Below are positions 56,256 through 64,000 of a DNA stretch of 64,000 nucleotides, one piece after another; position 1 is the first letter of the stretch; every line of letters begins with the position of its first letter. The stretch covers positions 1 to 64,000 of the forward strand of contig JAVBLD010000016.1 in assembly GCA_031553705.1 (NCBI GenBank). The letters are read 5' to 3'. Source of the DNA: JAVBLD01 sp031553705 (GTDB lineage: Bacteria > Bacteroidota > Bacteroidia > Bacteroidales > Marinifilaceae). A model generated the notes under the pieces. That model was not told the origin of the DNA. It did no database searches and saw only the letters and a list, made by a program, of their open reading frames with translations. A program made the position numbers and the translations under genes.

Positions 56256-58190
56256 ATGTTAGGAATAAAAACAGCAATAAACATATCAATATGTATGATT
56301 GTTTTATTGAGTAGCTGCTACAAGGATGAACATTTTACCATACCTGGACCTTATTCGGATGAGGAGTGGGGACAGGATACAATGCCGTTTCCATTTAGTA
56401 CGGGAAAGAGTGTGGGGATATACCTGATTAAAGATGGAGAAGTTGATTTTAAACGGGTTGTGACAAGAGGGTTTACCGATTTTGTTCCGGAGATCGGCAC
56501 GGATCAATACTCCTGGTATCAGGGAACAGACCGTCATGGAAAGAAATTTTTCGGAAGCCGCCAGCATAAAAACTTTTATCAGCTGTCGGATCAGGATAAT
56601 TTCGGGGGCAACAAGTTTAGTTATGAGTGCAATGATTTGTATGCTAAACCGTTCCTCCAGACCGGAAAAGGGAAGAACTGGTATTTTTATGCAAGGATGT
56701 CGCTAGGGTCGTTGGGATATAATACGAAATGCGATTTTGTATTTGAAGGCGAGGAGTGGAGTAAACGTGCTATTGCAGGTTTCGATCGCCAGTATACGAA
56801 GTATACGAATGTTGCAGCCTGCCCCCAGTTTTATTTTTACCGGAAAGGCGTCCTCACCCCAGTGAGAGATGATAAATATGCGCCCTGTTATTTGTTTACG
56901 GAGCCGGGAGAGCCTTTTGAATATGAGTTGGTATGCGTTGACCGTTTTGTCTACTGCCGGGTAAACGGTACTACAATTTGGACTCAGGAACTGGATTCCG
57001 GAGATCATGCTCGACCTATGATGTTCCGGCCATGGACAAACTCGGCAAATTTTTATGATGTATATATCGAAGGAGACTTTCAGGAGATGGATGTGGTAGC
57101 CCATCAGCATGAAGCCGGGTATACAACCATACAGGCTCCGGCGTTGGCAAAGAGTGGAAATGATGTGCTTCTGTTTGCTGAAGGGCGCAAAGAAAATATG
57201 AGACAGGAAGCAGTAAGAGACTCCAAGCGTTCTAATGCTACAGATATTGTAATGAAGCGTACCGCCGACGGCGGAGAGACTTGGAGCGAATTGGCGGTCA
57301 TTGCCGGAGGAGGTGGTACGGTAAATATGAGGCCATGCCTGATTACCGGAACAGACGGTGTTTTATATCTGTTTTATACAGTGGATCGTACAGGCAAGCA
57401 GACGGGAAATTATACGGTGTATATGCAAAAATCCACGGATGGAGGTAAGCAGTGGTCTGCTCCGATGGAGATACCATGTTCTATAACCGGATATACCGTT
57501 TTGACTATGGCCGGTCATGGTATTCAGATGAGCAATGGAGTGTTGGTTGTGCCGTTGCATTGCTATTATGGAAAAACGGCAACGATTGCCACAATGTATT
57601 CCGATGATGGCGGAACTACCTGGAAAGCAGGTACTCCGCTGAACGGATACCGGAATCAGTATGCTAACCTGATCGAGATAAATGGAAAGCTGGTAATGTA
57701 TATCGGCCATAACGGATCGGGAAATTCCCGGAAATTATCTTACAGCAATGACTCCGGGATGAATTGGACCGAACCTGTATTTGCGACAATCAATACCGGG
57801 AAGGAAGGATATGTTTCTCCGGGCGCTACGGTAAAAACGGCAGATGGTAAAATTATCCATTTTTCCGCCAACGGTTTTGTTGCAGGCAGCAATTATTCAT
57901 TGGCTTCTGTCGGAGCGTCAATCAATGCTGATTTGGATCAGCGTAAGGAGATGTATATTTACCGGTCGCCGGATTTCTCATCGGGACTGACATTGCAGGT
58001 ATCTTCCGATAATGGAACGACCTGGTCGACACCCGAATCGATGCTTACCGTTCAAACCTATAAGAACTTCAAGTTTATGACCGGAAATACAGATGCCATC
58101 ATGGTAAATAACAATACGGTGATGTGTGTATGCGAAGGAGGGGTATCGGTCCCTTATGAAGGGCTACTGGTTTTTAAGAAGGCTTTATAA
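56256..58190 (+). CDS. Sialidase-fold (BNR-repeat) lipoprotein, catalytic site degenerate
   Basis: 644-aa lipoprotein (LLSSC). N-terminal half about residues 20-270 looks like a LamG/jelly-roll binding module. The C-terminal half is a six-bladed sialidase-type propeller with five Asp boxes: TADGGETW (about 335), STDGGKQW (392), SDDGGTTW (449), SNDSGMNW (496), SSDNGTTW (583). GH33 sialidases need an Arg triad. Here the first Arg site (FRIP) reads IQAP, and the strand expected to carry the second reads LVMYIGHNG. It is probably not a normal sialidase; it may bind glycan or cleave another bond. Confidence 0.78.
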   Translation: MLGIKTAINISICMIVLLSSCYKDEHFTIPGPYSDEEWGQDTMPFPFSTGKSVGIYLIKDGEVDFKRVVTRGFTDFVPEIGTDQYSWYQGTDRHGKKFFGSRQHKNFYQLSDQDNFGGNKFSYECNDLYAKPFLQTGKGKNWYFYARMSLGSLGYNTKCDFVFEGEEWSKRAIAGFDRQYTKYTNVAACPQFYFYRKGVLTPVRDDKYAPCYLFTEPGEPFEYELVCVDRFVYCRVNGTTIWTQELDSGDHARPMMFRPWTNSANFYDVYIEGDFQEMDVVAHQHEAGYTTIQAPALAKSGNDVLLFAEGRKENMRQEAVRDSKRSNATDIVMKRTADGGETWSELAVIAGGGGTVNMRPCLITGTDGVLYLFYTVDRTGKQTGNYTVYMQKSTDGGKQWSAPMEIPCSITGYTVLTMAGHGIQMSNGVLVVPLHCYYGKTATIATMYSDDGGTTWKAGTPLNGYRNQYANLIEINGKLVMYIGHNGSGNSRKLSYSNDSGMNWTEPVFATINTGKEGYVSPGATVKTADGKIIHFSANGFVAGSNYSLASVGASINADLDQRKEMYIYRSPDFSSGLTLQVSSDNGTTWSTPESMLTVQTYKNFKFMTGNTDAIMVNNNTVMCVCEGGVSVPYEGLLVFKKAL

Positions 58191-58224
58191 TAGTTTGGGA
58201 TATAAATAGTTAAATGATAAAAGA

Positions 58225-59832
58225 ATGAAGATATATACTAAATTTATAACCATGCTCTCCATGATCCTGTTGATCATCGGAGCTTGTAAAGATTCCGATA
58301 ACGACGATCCGGAAACTGATCGGATGGTAGTAGTTTCATTTGGGACGCCGTTATTGAAGACATTCGAAAATATCACGCCGGTACAGATACCTGTGGTATT
58401 ATCTCATGTTACGACACAGGATGTGAAGGTATTCGTGGATATTAAATCCGAAGAAGGAGCCAAAGAGGGAACACATTATCGTCTTTATTTGAAAGAGATT
58501 ACGATTCCCAAAGGGGCGACTGCCGGTTATTTTGAAATAGAGTTGATTGACGACCGGGAGATCAATCCGGACCGGATATTTACGGTTGAGCTATTGGAAG
58601 CAGTTGGTACACGGGTTTCCGAAACAGTCTCTACCTGCCGGGTAATCATTCAGAGCGATGAAGGGTTTCCTACCCTTGAATTACGAAAAAATACCACATC
58701 GATTGGAGAGGATGAAGGAATCTTGTCCATACCGGTCGGATTAAACAGGAAGTATACCAAACCGGTTTCCTTTAAAATCAGGGCGATCAATGGAACCGCA
58801 GAGGACAACGTTCATTTCCGGATTCCGGATCCGCAAGGGGTGATCGCTGCCGGGGATACCATTTCCAATGTCCAGATAGAGATTATTGACGATATTGATG
58901 TTAATTCCGACCGGGTGTTTGAAATCGAATTATATGATGGAAATAGCACAGTCATATCGGAGGTGTATGCCCGGTGTAAAGTGACTATTATAAATGATGA
59001 TAAGGATGCATATGTTTCATTCGGAACGGTGAAGACTGAACTGTTTGAAAGCGATGGCAGCCTGATTATTCCTGTGAAATTGGACGGAATGCCTAAAAAA
59101 ACGGTTACAGTGAAGATTGTCACTAGGGAAAGTTCTGCGGAAGAAGGTGTACATTATACTTTTGAAGAGAAGGAGATTGTATTTCCGGTCGGCGTGAAAC
59201 AGAAAAATATTAAGGTTAATCTGATTGATGACGCAGAGATTAATTACGATCGCGACCTGACTATCGGTTTTGCCGAAATTGACGGCGCTTTGACGGCGTC
59301 CCAGGACACGCTTTGTCGTGTGACCGTTTTGAATGACGATCTGGATTATAATCTGTTGTATGATGAGCTGTTGGGAACAACCTGGACAATGGTGATTACT
59401 CCGACAACCAACCTTGCGACAACCTGTACGGTGACTTTCTCAGGAGGGAGTACTTTGGAGGAACAGGATGCCAATTACCGGAAGTTCTTTATTTGTAAGG
59501 CGGAAAAGTTCGGAGGAGGTAGTTATGATCTCACCTTTAGAATGAACTATAATCCGCAAAACGGTGAAATGGCAATCGTGTGTGGTGACATGGTTGCTAA
59601 GAATGTCGGATTCAATCCTGTGTCCAATGTCAAATTCGACCATGGTTCGGCGACAAATATAACTCCTTCTCCGGTCGTATTGGGAAAAGGGGCAAGGACA
59701 ATCTCCTTTACCGGTGTGAATATACAAGGTGGAATCTATCATTTGGATACTCATCCGACATCACCGGGTCAGAGATGGGGATACTGGTTTGCTTTGCAAA
59801 ACGGTGTAATGACCCGGAAGTTAAATAATTGA
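58225..59832 (+). CDS. Lipoprotein with three Calx-beta repeats
   Basis: 535-aa lipoprotein (lipobox IIGAC). Three tandem Calx-beta-like modules at about residues 35-145, 148-260 and 262-375. Each has VSFGT/ENITPVQIPV-type openings and the motif EGTHYR or EGVHY followed by FELVDD-type DREINPDR. These bind Ca2+ in characterised homologues. The C-terminal region (about 380-535) is a separate beta-rich domain, as often seen in Bacteroidota surface proteins of DUF1735-like families. A second Calx-beta lipoprotein follows at 63675. No catalytic motif. Confidence 0.85.
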   Translation: MKIYTKFITMLSMILLIIGACKDSDNDDPETDRMVVVSFGTPLLKTFENITPVQIPVVLSHVTTQDVKVFVDIKSEEGAKEGTHYRLYLKEITIPKGATAGYFEIELIDDREINPDRIFTVELLEAVGTRVSETVSTCRVIIQSDEGFPTLELRKNTTSIGEDEGILSIPVGLNRKYTKPVSFKIRAINGTAEDNVHFRIPDPQGVIAAGDTISNVQIEIIDDIDVNSDRVFEIELYDGNSTVISEVYARCKVTIINDDKDAYVSFGTVKTELFESDGSLIIPVKLDGMPKKTVTVKIVTRESSAEEGVHYTFEEKEIVFPVGVKQKNIKVNLIDDAEINYDRDLTIGFAEIDGALTASQDTLCRVTVLNDDLDYNLLYDELLGTTWTMVITPTTNLATTCTVTFSGGSTLEEQDANYRKFFICKAEKFGGGSYDLTFRMNYNPQNGEMAIVCGDMVAKNVGFNPVSNVKFDHGSATNITPSPVVLGKGARTISFTGVNIQGGIYHLDTHPTSPGQRWGYWFALQNGVMTRKLNN

Positions 59833-59857
59833 TTAACGATATGTAAATGATATACAG

Positions 59858-62644
59858 ATGAAAAAAGTATTATACCTGATAACAGCTCTTGCCTGTTTGG
59901 CGGCTTGCCAGCAGGAAGAATCGGTTATTCCGGAAGAAAAGAATGTTCAGTCCGAAGAATCGGCGGGTTTTGATGTTATAAAGGGACATATCCGGGTGAA
60001 GTTTAAAACGGATATTTGTGATAAATTGCAGGTGGTTAATACCAGAAACGGAGTTTCCACCGGTATCTCAGGATTGGATCTTGCTGGTATAAATCTTCGT
60101 GCTTACCGGATGGAGAGAGTGTTTCCTGAAGCCGGAAAATTTGAGGCACGCCACCGGGCTGCCGGATTGCATCTGTGGTATGATATCTATTTTGACGAAC
60201 AGGTTTCTACCCGCAGCGCTGTGGAGGAATATGATGCTTTGCCGGAAATAGATATTGTGGAGGAGATACGGGAAGCCAGATTGCTTGAAGCAACTCCGAT
60301 ACCTGCCTATATGCAGCCGATTCTCATTTTAAATGCTATGGCAGCATCGGCACTATCATCGGCTTTCCCGACGGATGCCGAGACGCATCTTTTCAACGAT
60401 CCCCGCTTGGGACAGCAATGGCATTATCATAATACCGGCTCGACAGTAAACGGTTTAGTGGGAGCATTGGCCGGGGCGGATATAAACCTGTACCAGGCAT
60501 GGAAGAGTGAAACCGGTTCAAAGGAGGTAATTGTAGCGGTTATGGACGGCGGTATTCAGTTTGACCATCCGGACCTGGCAGCCAATATGTGGATCAATCT
60601 GGCGGAAAAAAACGGAACTCCGGGTGTGGATGACGATCATAACGGTTATGTGGACGATGTATACGGTTTTAATTTTGCAACAGGTAAAAAGGAGAATAAT
60701 CTGTATACGAATGGGGCGGTTACTCAACATGAACATGGAACCCATTGCGCCGGTACGATTTCGGCGGTAAATAATAATGGAATCGGGGTTTGCGGGATTG
60801 CCGGAGGTTCAGGAAAAGGAGACGGTGCACGACTGATGAGTTGTCAAATGTTTCATACCGATCAGACTTCCGGTAAAGATGTGAGCGGAGGAGGTCCTAA
60901 TATGTATGTATACGCTGCGGATAACGGAGCGGTAATCTCCCAGAATAGCTGGACTAACGGGCCGGGTTCCGAAGAGAGTTTCCTGAATTCTGCGCTAAGG
61001 GTGGCTATTGACTATTTTATCGATCATGCCGGAACGGATCTGAATGGAAAACAGATAGGTCCGATGAAGGGAGGAATGGTTATTTTTGCTGCGGCCAATC
61101 GTAATTCGGATGTGAAAGAATGGCCGGCATCTTATGACCGGAACTTTCGGGTAGCTGCCATGGCTCATAATTTTAAAAAGGCTTCTTACTCGAATTATGG
61201 AAACTGGGTGGATATCACCGCTCCGGGAGGAGAACAGAGTTATGGAAATGAATACGCAATCCTAAGTACAACGATCAATGGCGGATATACCTGGTTGCAA
61301 GGGACGTCGATGGCTTGTCCCCATGTCTCGGGATGTGCGGCGCTGGTGCTTTCAAAGTTTCAGGGGCAGGGATATACTTCGCAGGATCTTCGCGAACGGT
61401 TGATGAATACGGTGGGAAATATCAATCAATATAATTCGAAATATACTGGACAAATGGGAGCCGGTTATATCGATGTCGGTACGGCATTGACTCCTCCGTC
61501 GACAGAAGCTCCTGCTGTGACTCCTTTAAGTCTGATCGATTCCTACGATTCGTGGGCTATCTTCGAATGGAATGTAGTGGCTGCCGCCGACGGACCTTTG
61601 GCTAAGTATGAATTCTGTTGGAGTACCGAACCGATCGCCGGTAGGACGACCGAAACAGCCGTTATCAATAAGAAAATATATGATGTAAAATTTAAGAAAG
61701 CCGGGGATTTGGTACGGGACACAGTAAAGAATCTGGAATCCGATACAAAATATTATTATACTTTGCGTGGTGCGGATCGTTGGGGAGTTTATTCCCAATA
61801 TTCAGGGGAGATCAGTGCTGTCACGGTAAAGAACAATGCTCCGGCAATCAAACCGAAGTGGAGCGGAGAAGTTAGGCTGGATGAAGGTGCGGAGAGGATA
61901 TTAGCGTTAACCTGTACCGATCCGGAAGGGCAACACCTTACTTTCAATTTGACTCCGTCATTGCCATGGGTCAACGGAGCATGGAGCGATGGTTCCCTGC
62001 AATTGAAGATCGCTGCGGCGTATGGAATTGCAGGAAAATATTCGGTAAACCTGGAAGTAATCGATCAATATGGGGCAAAAAGCACACTTGTTATCCCGTT
62101 TGAAATTATGCCGAAAACCGTTGCACCTGTTATCGTAAGCCAGATTCAGAACTTAACTTTATCATTGCCTGATGGGGAACAGGTTCTTTCATTGAACGAC
62201 TATTTCAGGGATCCGGCAAATACGGCTTTGATTTATGAGATCGAGAATACGGATAGCCAGGTGGCTTTTGTGCAGCGAAAAGATAATCAGTTGATAATCA
62301 CTCCGAAAGCTGCCGGTGTGGCTTCTGTTCTGGTGCGTGCAGTGAATTCGGCTAAATTGTCGGCAAGCCAACGTTTTACGGTCAATGTGTATACAACAGC
62401 GGGGACTTCAAACTGGTCGGCTGATATAAAAGATAATAAGTTGACGATTCGAGTAAAAGAAGCATTACAAGGTAATGCCATTATCCGTCTTTATAATGTG
62501 GCAGGCCGCCAAGTAGCCGCTAAAGAGGTAACCATAGGTGCTGCCGGTTATGTGATGGATATCAGTTCGCTGGGAGCCGGGGTATATGTGTTGTCCATTG
62601 AGTGTCAAGGTGTGAAGATGTCACAGAATATCGTAAAGAGCTGA
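59858..62644 (+). CDS. Subtilisin-type S8 protease with lipobox and T9SS-type sorting tail
   Basis: 928 aa. Lipoprotein signal (LACLAAC), an inhibitor-like prodomain (about residues 35-145, GHIRVKFKTDICDK), then the S8 catalytic domain with Asp230 (VAVMDGG), His293 (EHGTHCAG) and Ser484 (GTSMACPHVSG), plus the oxyanion Asn in AAANRNSD. FN3-like modules occupy about 545-665. The last ~75 residues (AIIRLYNVAGRQVAAKEV ... LGAGVYVLSIECQG) match the T9SS type A sorting domain. A lipid anchor and a T9SS tail on the same protein is an unusual combination. The next gene encodes a PorV-like barrel, the shuttle type that collects T9SS cargo. Confidence 0.88.
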   Translation: MKKVLYLITALACLAACQQEESVIPEEKNVQSEESAGFDVIKGHIRVKFKTDICDKLQVVNTRNGVSTGISGLDLAGINLRAYRMERVFPEAGKFEARHRAAGLHLWYDIYFDEQVSTRSAVEEYDALPEIDIVEEIREARLLEATPIPAYMQPILILNAMAASALSSAFPTDAETHLFNDPRLGQQWHYHNTGSTVNGLVGALAGADINLYQAWKSETGSKEVIVAVMDGGIQFDHPDLAANMWINLAEKNGTPGVDDDHNGYVDDVYGFNFATGKKENNLYTNGAVTQHEHGTHCAGTISAVNNNGIGVCGIAGGSGKGDGARLMSCQMFHTDQTSGKDVSGGGPNMYVYAADNGAVISQNSWTNGPGSEESFLNSALRVAIDYFIDHAGTDLNGKQIGPMKGGMVIFAAANRNSDVKEWPASYDRNFRVAAMAHNFKKASYSNYGNWVDITAPGGEQSYGNEYAILSTTINGGYTWLQGTSMACPHVSGCAALVLSKFQGQGYTSQDLRERLMNTVGNINQYNSKYTGQMGAGYIDVGTALTPPSTEAPAVTPLSLIDSYDSWAIFEWNVVAAADGPLAKYEFCWSTEPIAGRTTETAVINKKIYDVKFKKAGDLVRDTVKNLESDTKYYYTLRGADRWGVYSQYSGEISAVTVKNNAPAIKPKWSGEVRLDEGAERILALTCTDPEGQHLTFNLTPSLPWVNGAWSDGSLQLKIAAAYGIAGKYSVNLEVIDQYGAKSTLVIPFEIMPKTVAPVIVSQIQNLTLSLPDGEQVLSLNDYFRDPANTALIYEIENTDSQVAFVQRKDNQLIITPKAAGVASVLVRAVNSAKLSASQRFTVNVYTTAGTSNWSADIKDNKLTIRVKEALQGNAIIRLYNVAGRQVAAKEVTIGAAGYVMDISSLGAGVYVLSIECQGVKMSQNIVKS

Positions 62645-62675
62645 TTGAAACAATCAACTTAATGAAATAAAACGA

Positions 62676-63647
62676 ATGAGTATGAATATAAAGATAAAAC
62701 TAATATCAGCCTTATGTTTTCTAAGTCTGATTGTAAACGGGCAGAGCGTGGCATTCCTCGGCATAGCGCCCGATGCGCGGTCGGTTGCGATGGGAGGTGT
62801 CGGTGTTGCAACTTTTCCCGATGCATGGTCGATTTATTGGAATGGCGCTAAAAGCGTATTCTCTGAAAAAAGAGGTGGAGTAGCATTCAATTATACGCCT
62901 GAGACAAATAATATGATAAATGGCAGCCGATTAAGGAATCTGGGGTTTTATTACAAACTGGATGCCAAAAGCGCCGTTACTGTCGGAGGACGTTATTTTT
63001 CAGGTGGTGAGTTCGCACTTGGAACTGAAAAGATCAACCCGAAAGATTATGCTTTTGAAGCGGGATATGCCCGTATCCTGACAAAAGGACTCTCTGCCGG
63101 GGTAACTGTACGTTATATCAATTCCAATTTAGATATGCAGGGAACGGACGTTGCGGATGCTGTTGCTTTTGATTTGGGTTTGTTTTATCGGATGTATACC
63201 GGTTCATCGGATAATCAATCGGTTTGGAGCATCGGAGCAAATTTTTCCAATTTCGGAACCAAGCTCTCATACGGCGGCGAGGATTACGAATTACCGACAC
63301 AGTTAAAAGTAGGTACCTCTTATAAAATGTCTCTTTTCAGGAATCATGAGCTGGCTGGTGCGGTGGATGCGGGATATCGTATATCTCCTTCGGATGATAA
63401 AGAGAGTGAGATGGCTGCCGGATTGGAGTATATGTGTTATAATGTTGCCGCCTTACGGGTTGGTTATCATTGGGGGGATCCGGATAAGGGCGGTTCCAGC
63501 TATATGACTTTGGGATGTGGTTTGAAATACTGTCATTTCTATGCCGATTTTGCTTATTTGCTGTCGGATAAAGATTCGGATGCGTTGAATAAAACCATGC
63601 GTTTTACAGTCGGGTTGGATTTTGGTCTGTTTAAAAGTAAAAAGTGA
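62676..63647 (+). CDS. PorV/PorQ-family outer-membrane barrel
   Basis: 323-aa FadL-like barrel with a signal peptide (IKLISALCFLSLIVNGQS). It opens with the PorV/PorQ signature FLGIAPDARSVAMGGVGVAT near residue 29, followed by DAWSIYWNGA and repeated amphipathic strands to RFTVGLDFGLF. In T9SS, PorV carries CTD cargo to the attachment complex, and PorQ is a relative. This copy is directly after a CTD-bearing protease, so a dedicated role is plausible. The complete T9SS core (PorK, L, M, N, SprA) is not in the window. Confidence 0.82.
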   Translation: MSMNIKIKLISALCFLSLIVNGQSVAFLGIAPDARSVAMGGVGVATFPDAWSIYWNGAKSVFSEKRGGVAFNYTPETNNMINGSRLRNLGFYYKLDAKSAVTVGGRYFSGGEFALGTEKINPKDYAFEAGYARILTKGLSAGVTVRYINSNLDMQGTDVADAVAFDLGLFYRMYTGSSDNQSVWSIGANFSNFGTKLSYGGEDYELPTQLKVGTSYKMSLFRNHELAGAVDAGYRISPSDDKESEMAAGLEYMCYNVAALRVGYHWGDPDKGGSSYMTLGCGLKYCHFYADFAYLLSDKDSDALNKTMRFTVGLDFGLFKSKK

Positions 63648-63674
63648 TATAATAATTTTTAATCATAGACTAAG

Positions 63675-64000
63675 ATGAAAGATATAAAACAATTGATACT
63701 GTTTATTTCGCTATTTGCTTTTACAGCATGCGATGAGATACCGGTCGACCGGGAGGGCGGAATGAGTGTCGGATTTAAGGATCAGACACTGACATTCTAT
63801 GAGAATGCCGTTTCGTGCAGCGCGACACTTATACTTTCCGCGCCTGCTCCGCAAGATATTACTGTGTCGGTAGCGGTCAAGAATGAAAATAACGTGAAAG
63901 AGGGAAAGGATTATTTGCTGAGTTCAAAAGAGATCTTGATCCTGAAGGGCCAGAATACGGCTACCATCGGTTTGGATTTTGTGGACGACCGGATTGTAAA
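63675..64000 (+). CDS. Second Calx-beta lipoprotein, partial (3' end beyond the window)
   Basis: 108 codons before the window edge, starting at ATG 63675. Signal peptide with lipobox FTAC (Cys19), then a Calx-beta module (VGFKDQTLTFYENA, EGKDYLLSSKEI, FVDDRIV) like those of the protein at 58225. It continues the operon 27 bases after the PorV-like gene. The domain number and total length cannot be known. Confidence 0.8.
   Translation, partial: MKDIKQLILFISLFAFTACDEIPVDREGGMSVGFKDQTLTFYENAVSCSATLILSAPAPQDITVSVAVKNENNVKEGKDYLLSSKEILILKGQNTATIGLDFVDDRIV

Noticed and set aside
1..64000. CRISPR arrays, tRNA or rRNA genes
   Set aside because: No regularly spaced direct repeats and no cloverleaf or rRNA-like sequence were recognised in the intergenic gaps.

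Overview
The window is chromosomal DNA from a member of the order Bacteroidales (phylum Bacteroidota). Three things point there: promoters of the TAnnTTTG type recur in front of genes, no obvious Shine-Dalgarno motifs are seen, and the gene content is typical (SusC/SusD pairs, fasciclin and Calx-beta lipoproteins, a fucI-fucA-fucK-fucP operon, BamA-like and TamB-like envelope proteins, a type IX secretion tail). A PorV-type barrel beside a protease with a T9SS-like tail hints at the Tannerellaceae/Porphyromonadaceae/Dysgonomonadaceae side of the order, but the genus cannot be fixed from this sequence alone.

Layout. 1-140 is the 3' end of an IS3-family element. 153-9782 is housekeeping DNA: divIC-ruvX-def operon, nucleotide-sugar epimerase, a probable small RNA or attenuated leader (about 2745-2822), patatin/BamA-fold protein, mtaB, lpxB, a small outer-membrane barrel and tsaD. 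9966-23774 holds tamB, rocD, a TGS-nucleoside kinase, a lytic transglycosylase, a MATE exporter, a surface-antigen barrel, a YqeY protein and the pdxS-pdxT vitamin B6 pair. 24134-27416 is a glycyl-radical enzyme with its activase, closely resembling trans-4-hydroxyproline dehydratase. A decayed ATPase gene (27600-27791) follows, then a dGTPase-like gene, a CoA-transferase, a TlpA-like thioredoxin, smpB and a Yip1-family membrane protein.

32732-38561 is a minus-strand L-fucose operon in the order lipoprotein-fucI-fucA-fucK-fucP. Its first gene is unusual: an RbsD/FucU (sugar mutarotase) fold preceded by a lipoprotein signal peptide. A GH116 glycosidase is divergently transcribed from it. The last 22 kb (42379 to the window end) is one long plus-strand operon: a discoidin-type lipoprotein, two SusC/SusD pairs interleaved with two fasciclin lipoproteins, a degenerate sialidase-fold lipoprotein, a three-repeat Calx-beta lipoprotein, an S8 protease with both a lipobox and a T9SS-type tail, a PorV/PorQ-type barrel and a second Calx-beta lipoprotein cut by the window edge. 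It starts from a promoter bracketed by two related palindromes, beside a small divergent XRE repressor-like gene.

Taken together, the right half looks like a surface system for taking glycoprotein-type substrates (fucose, glycosides, protein) from the environment. The fasciclin/SusCD/S8/PorV operon is the part least explained by known systems. All functional calls rest on recognising motifs by eye; no database search was run.
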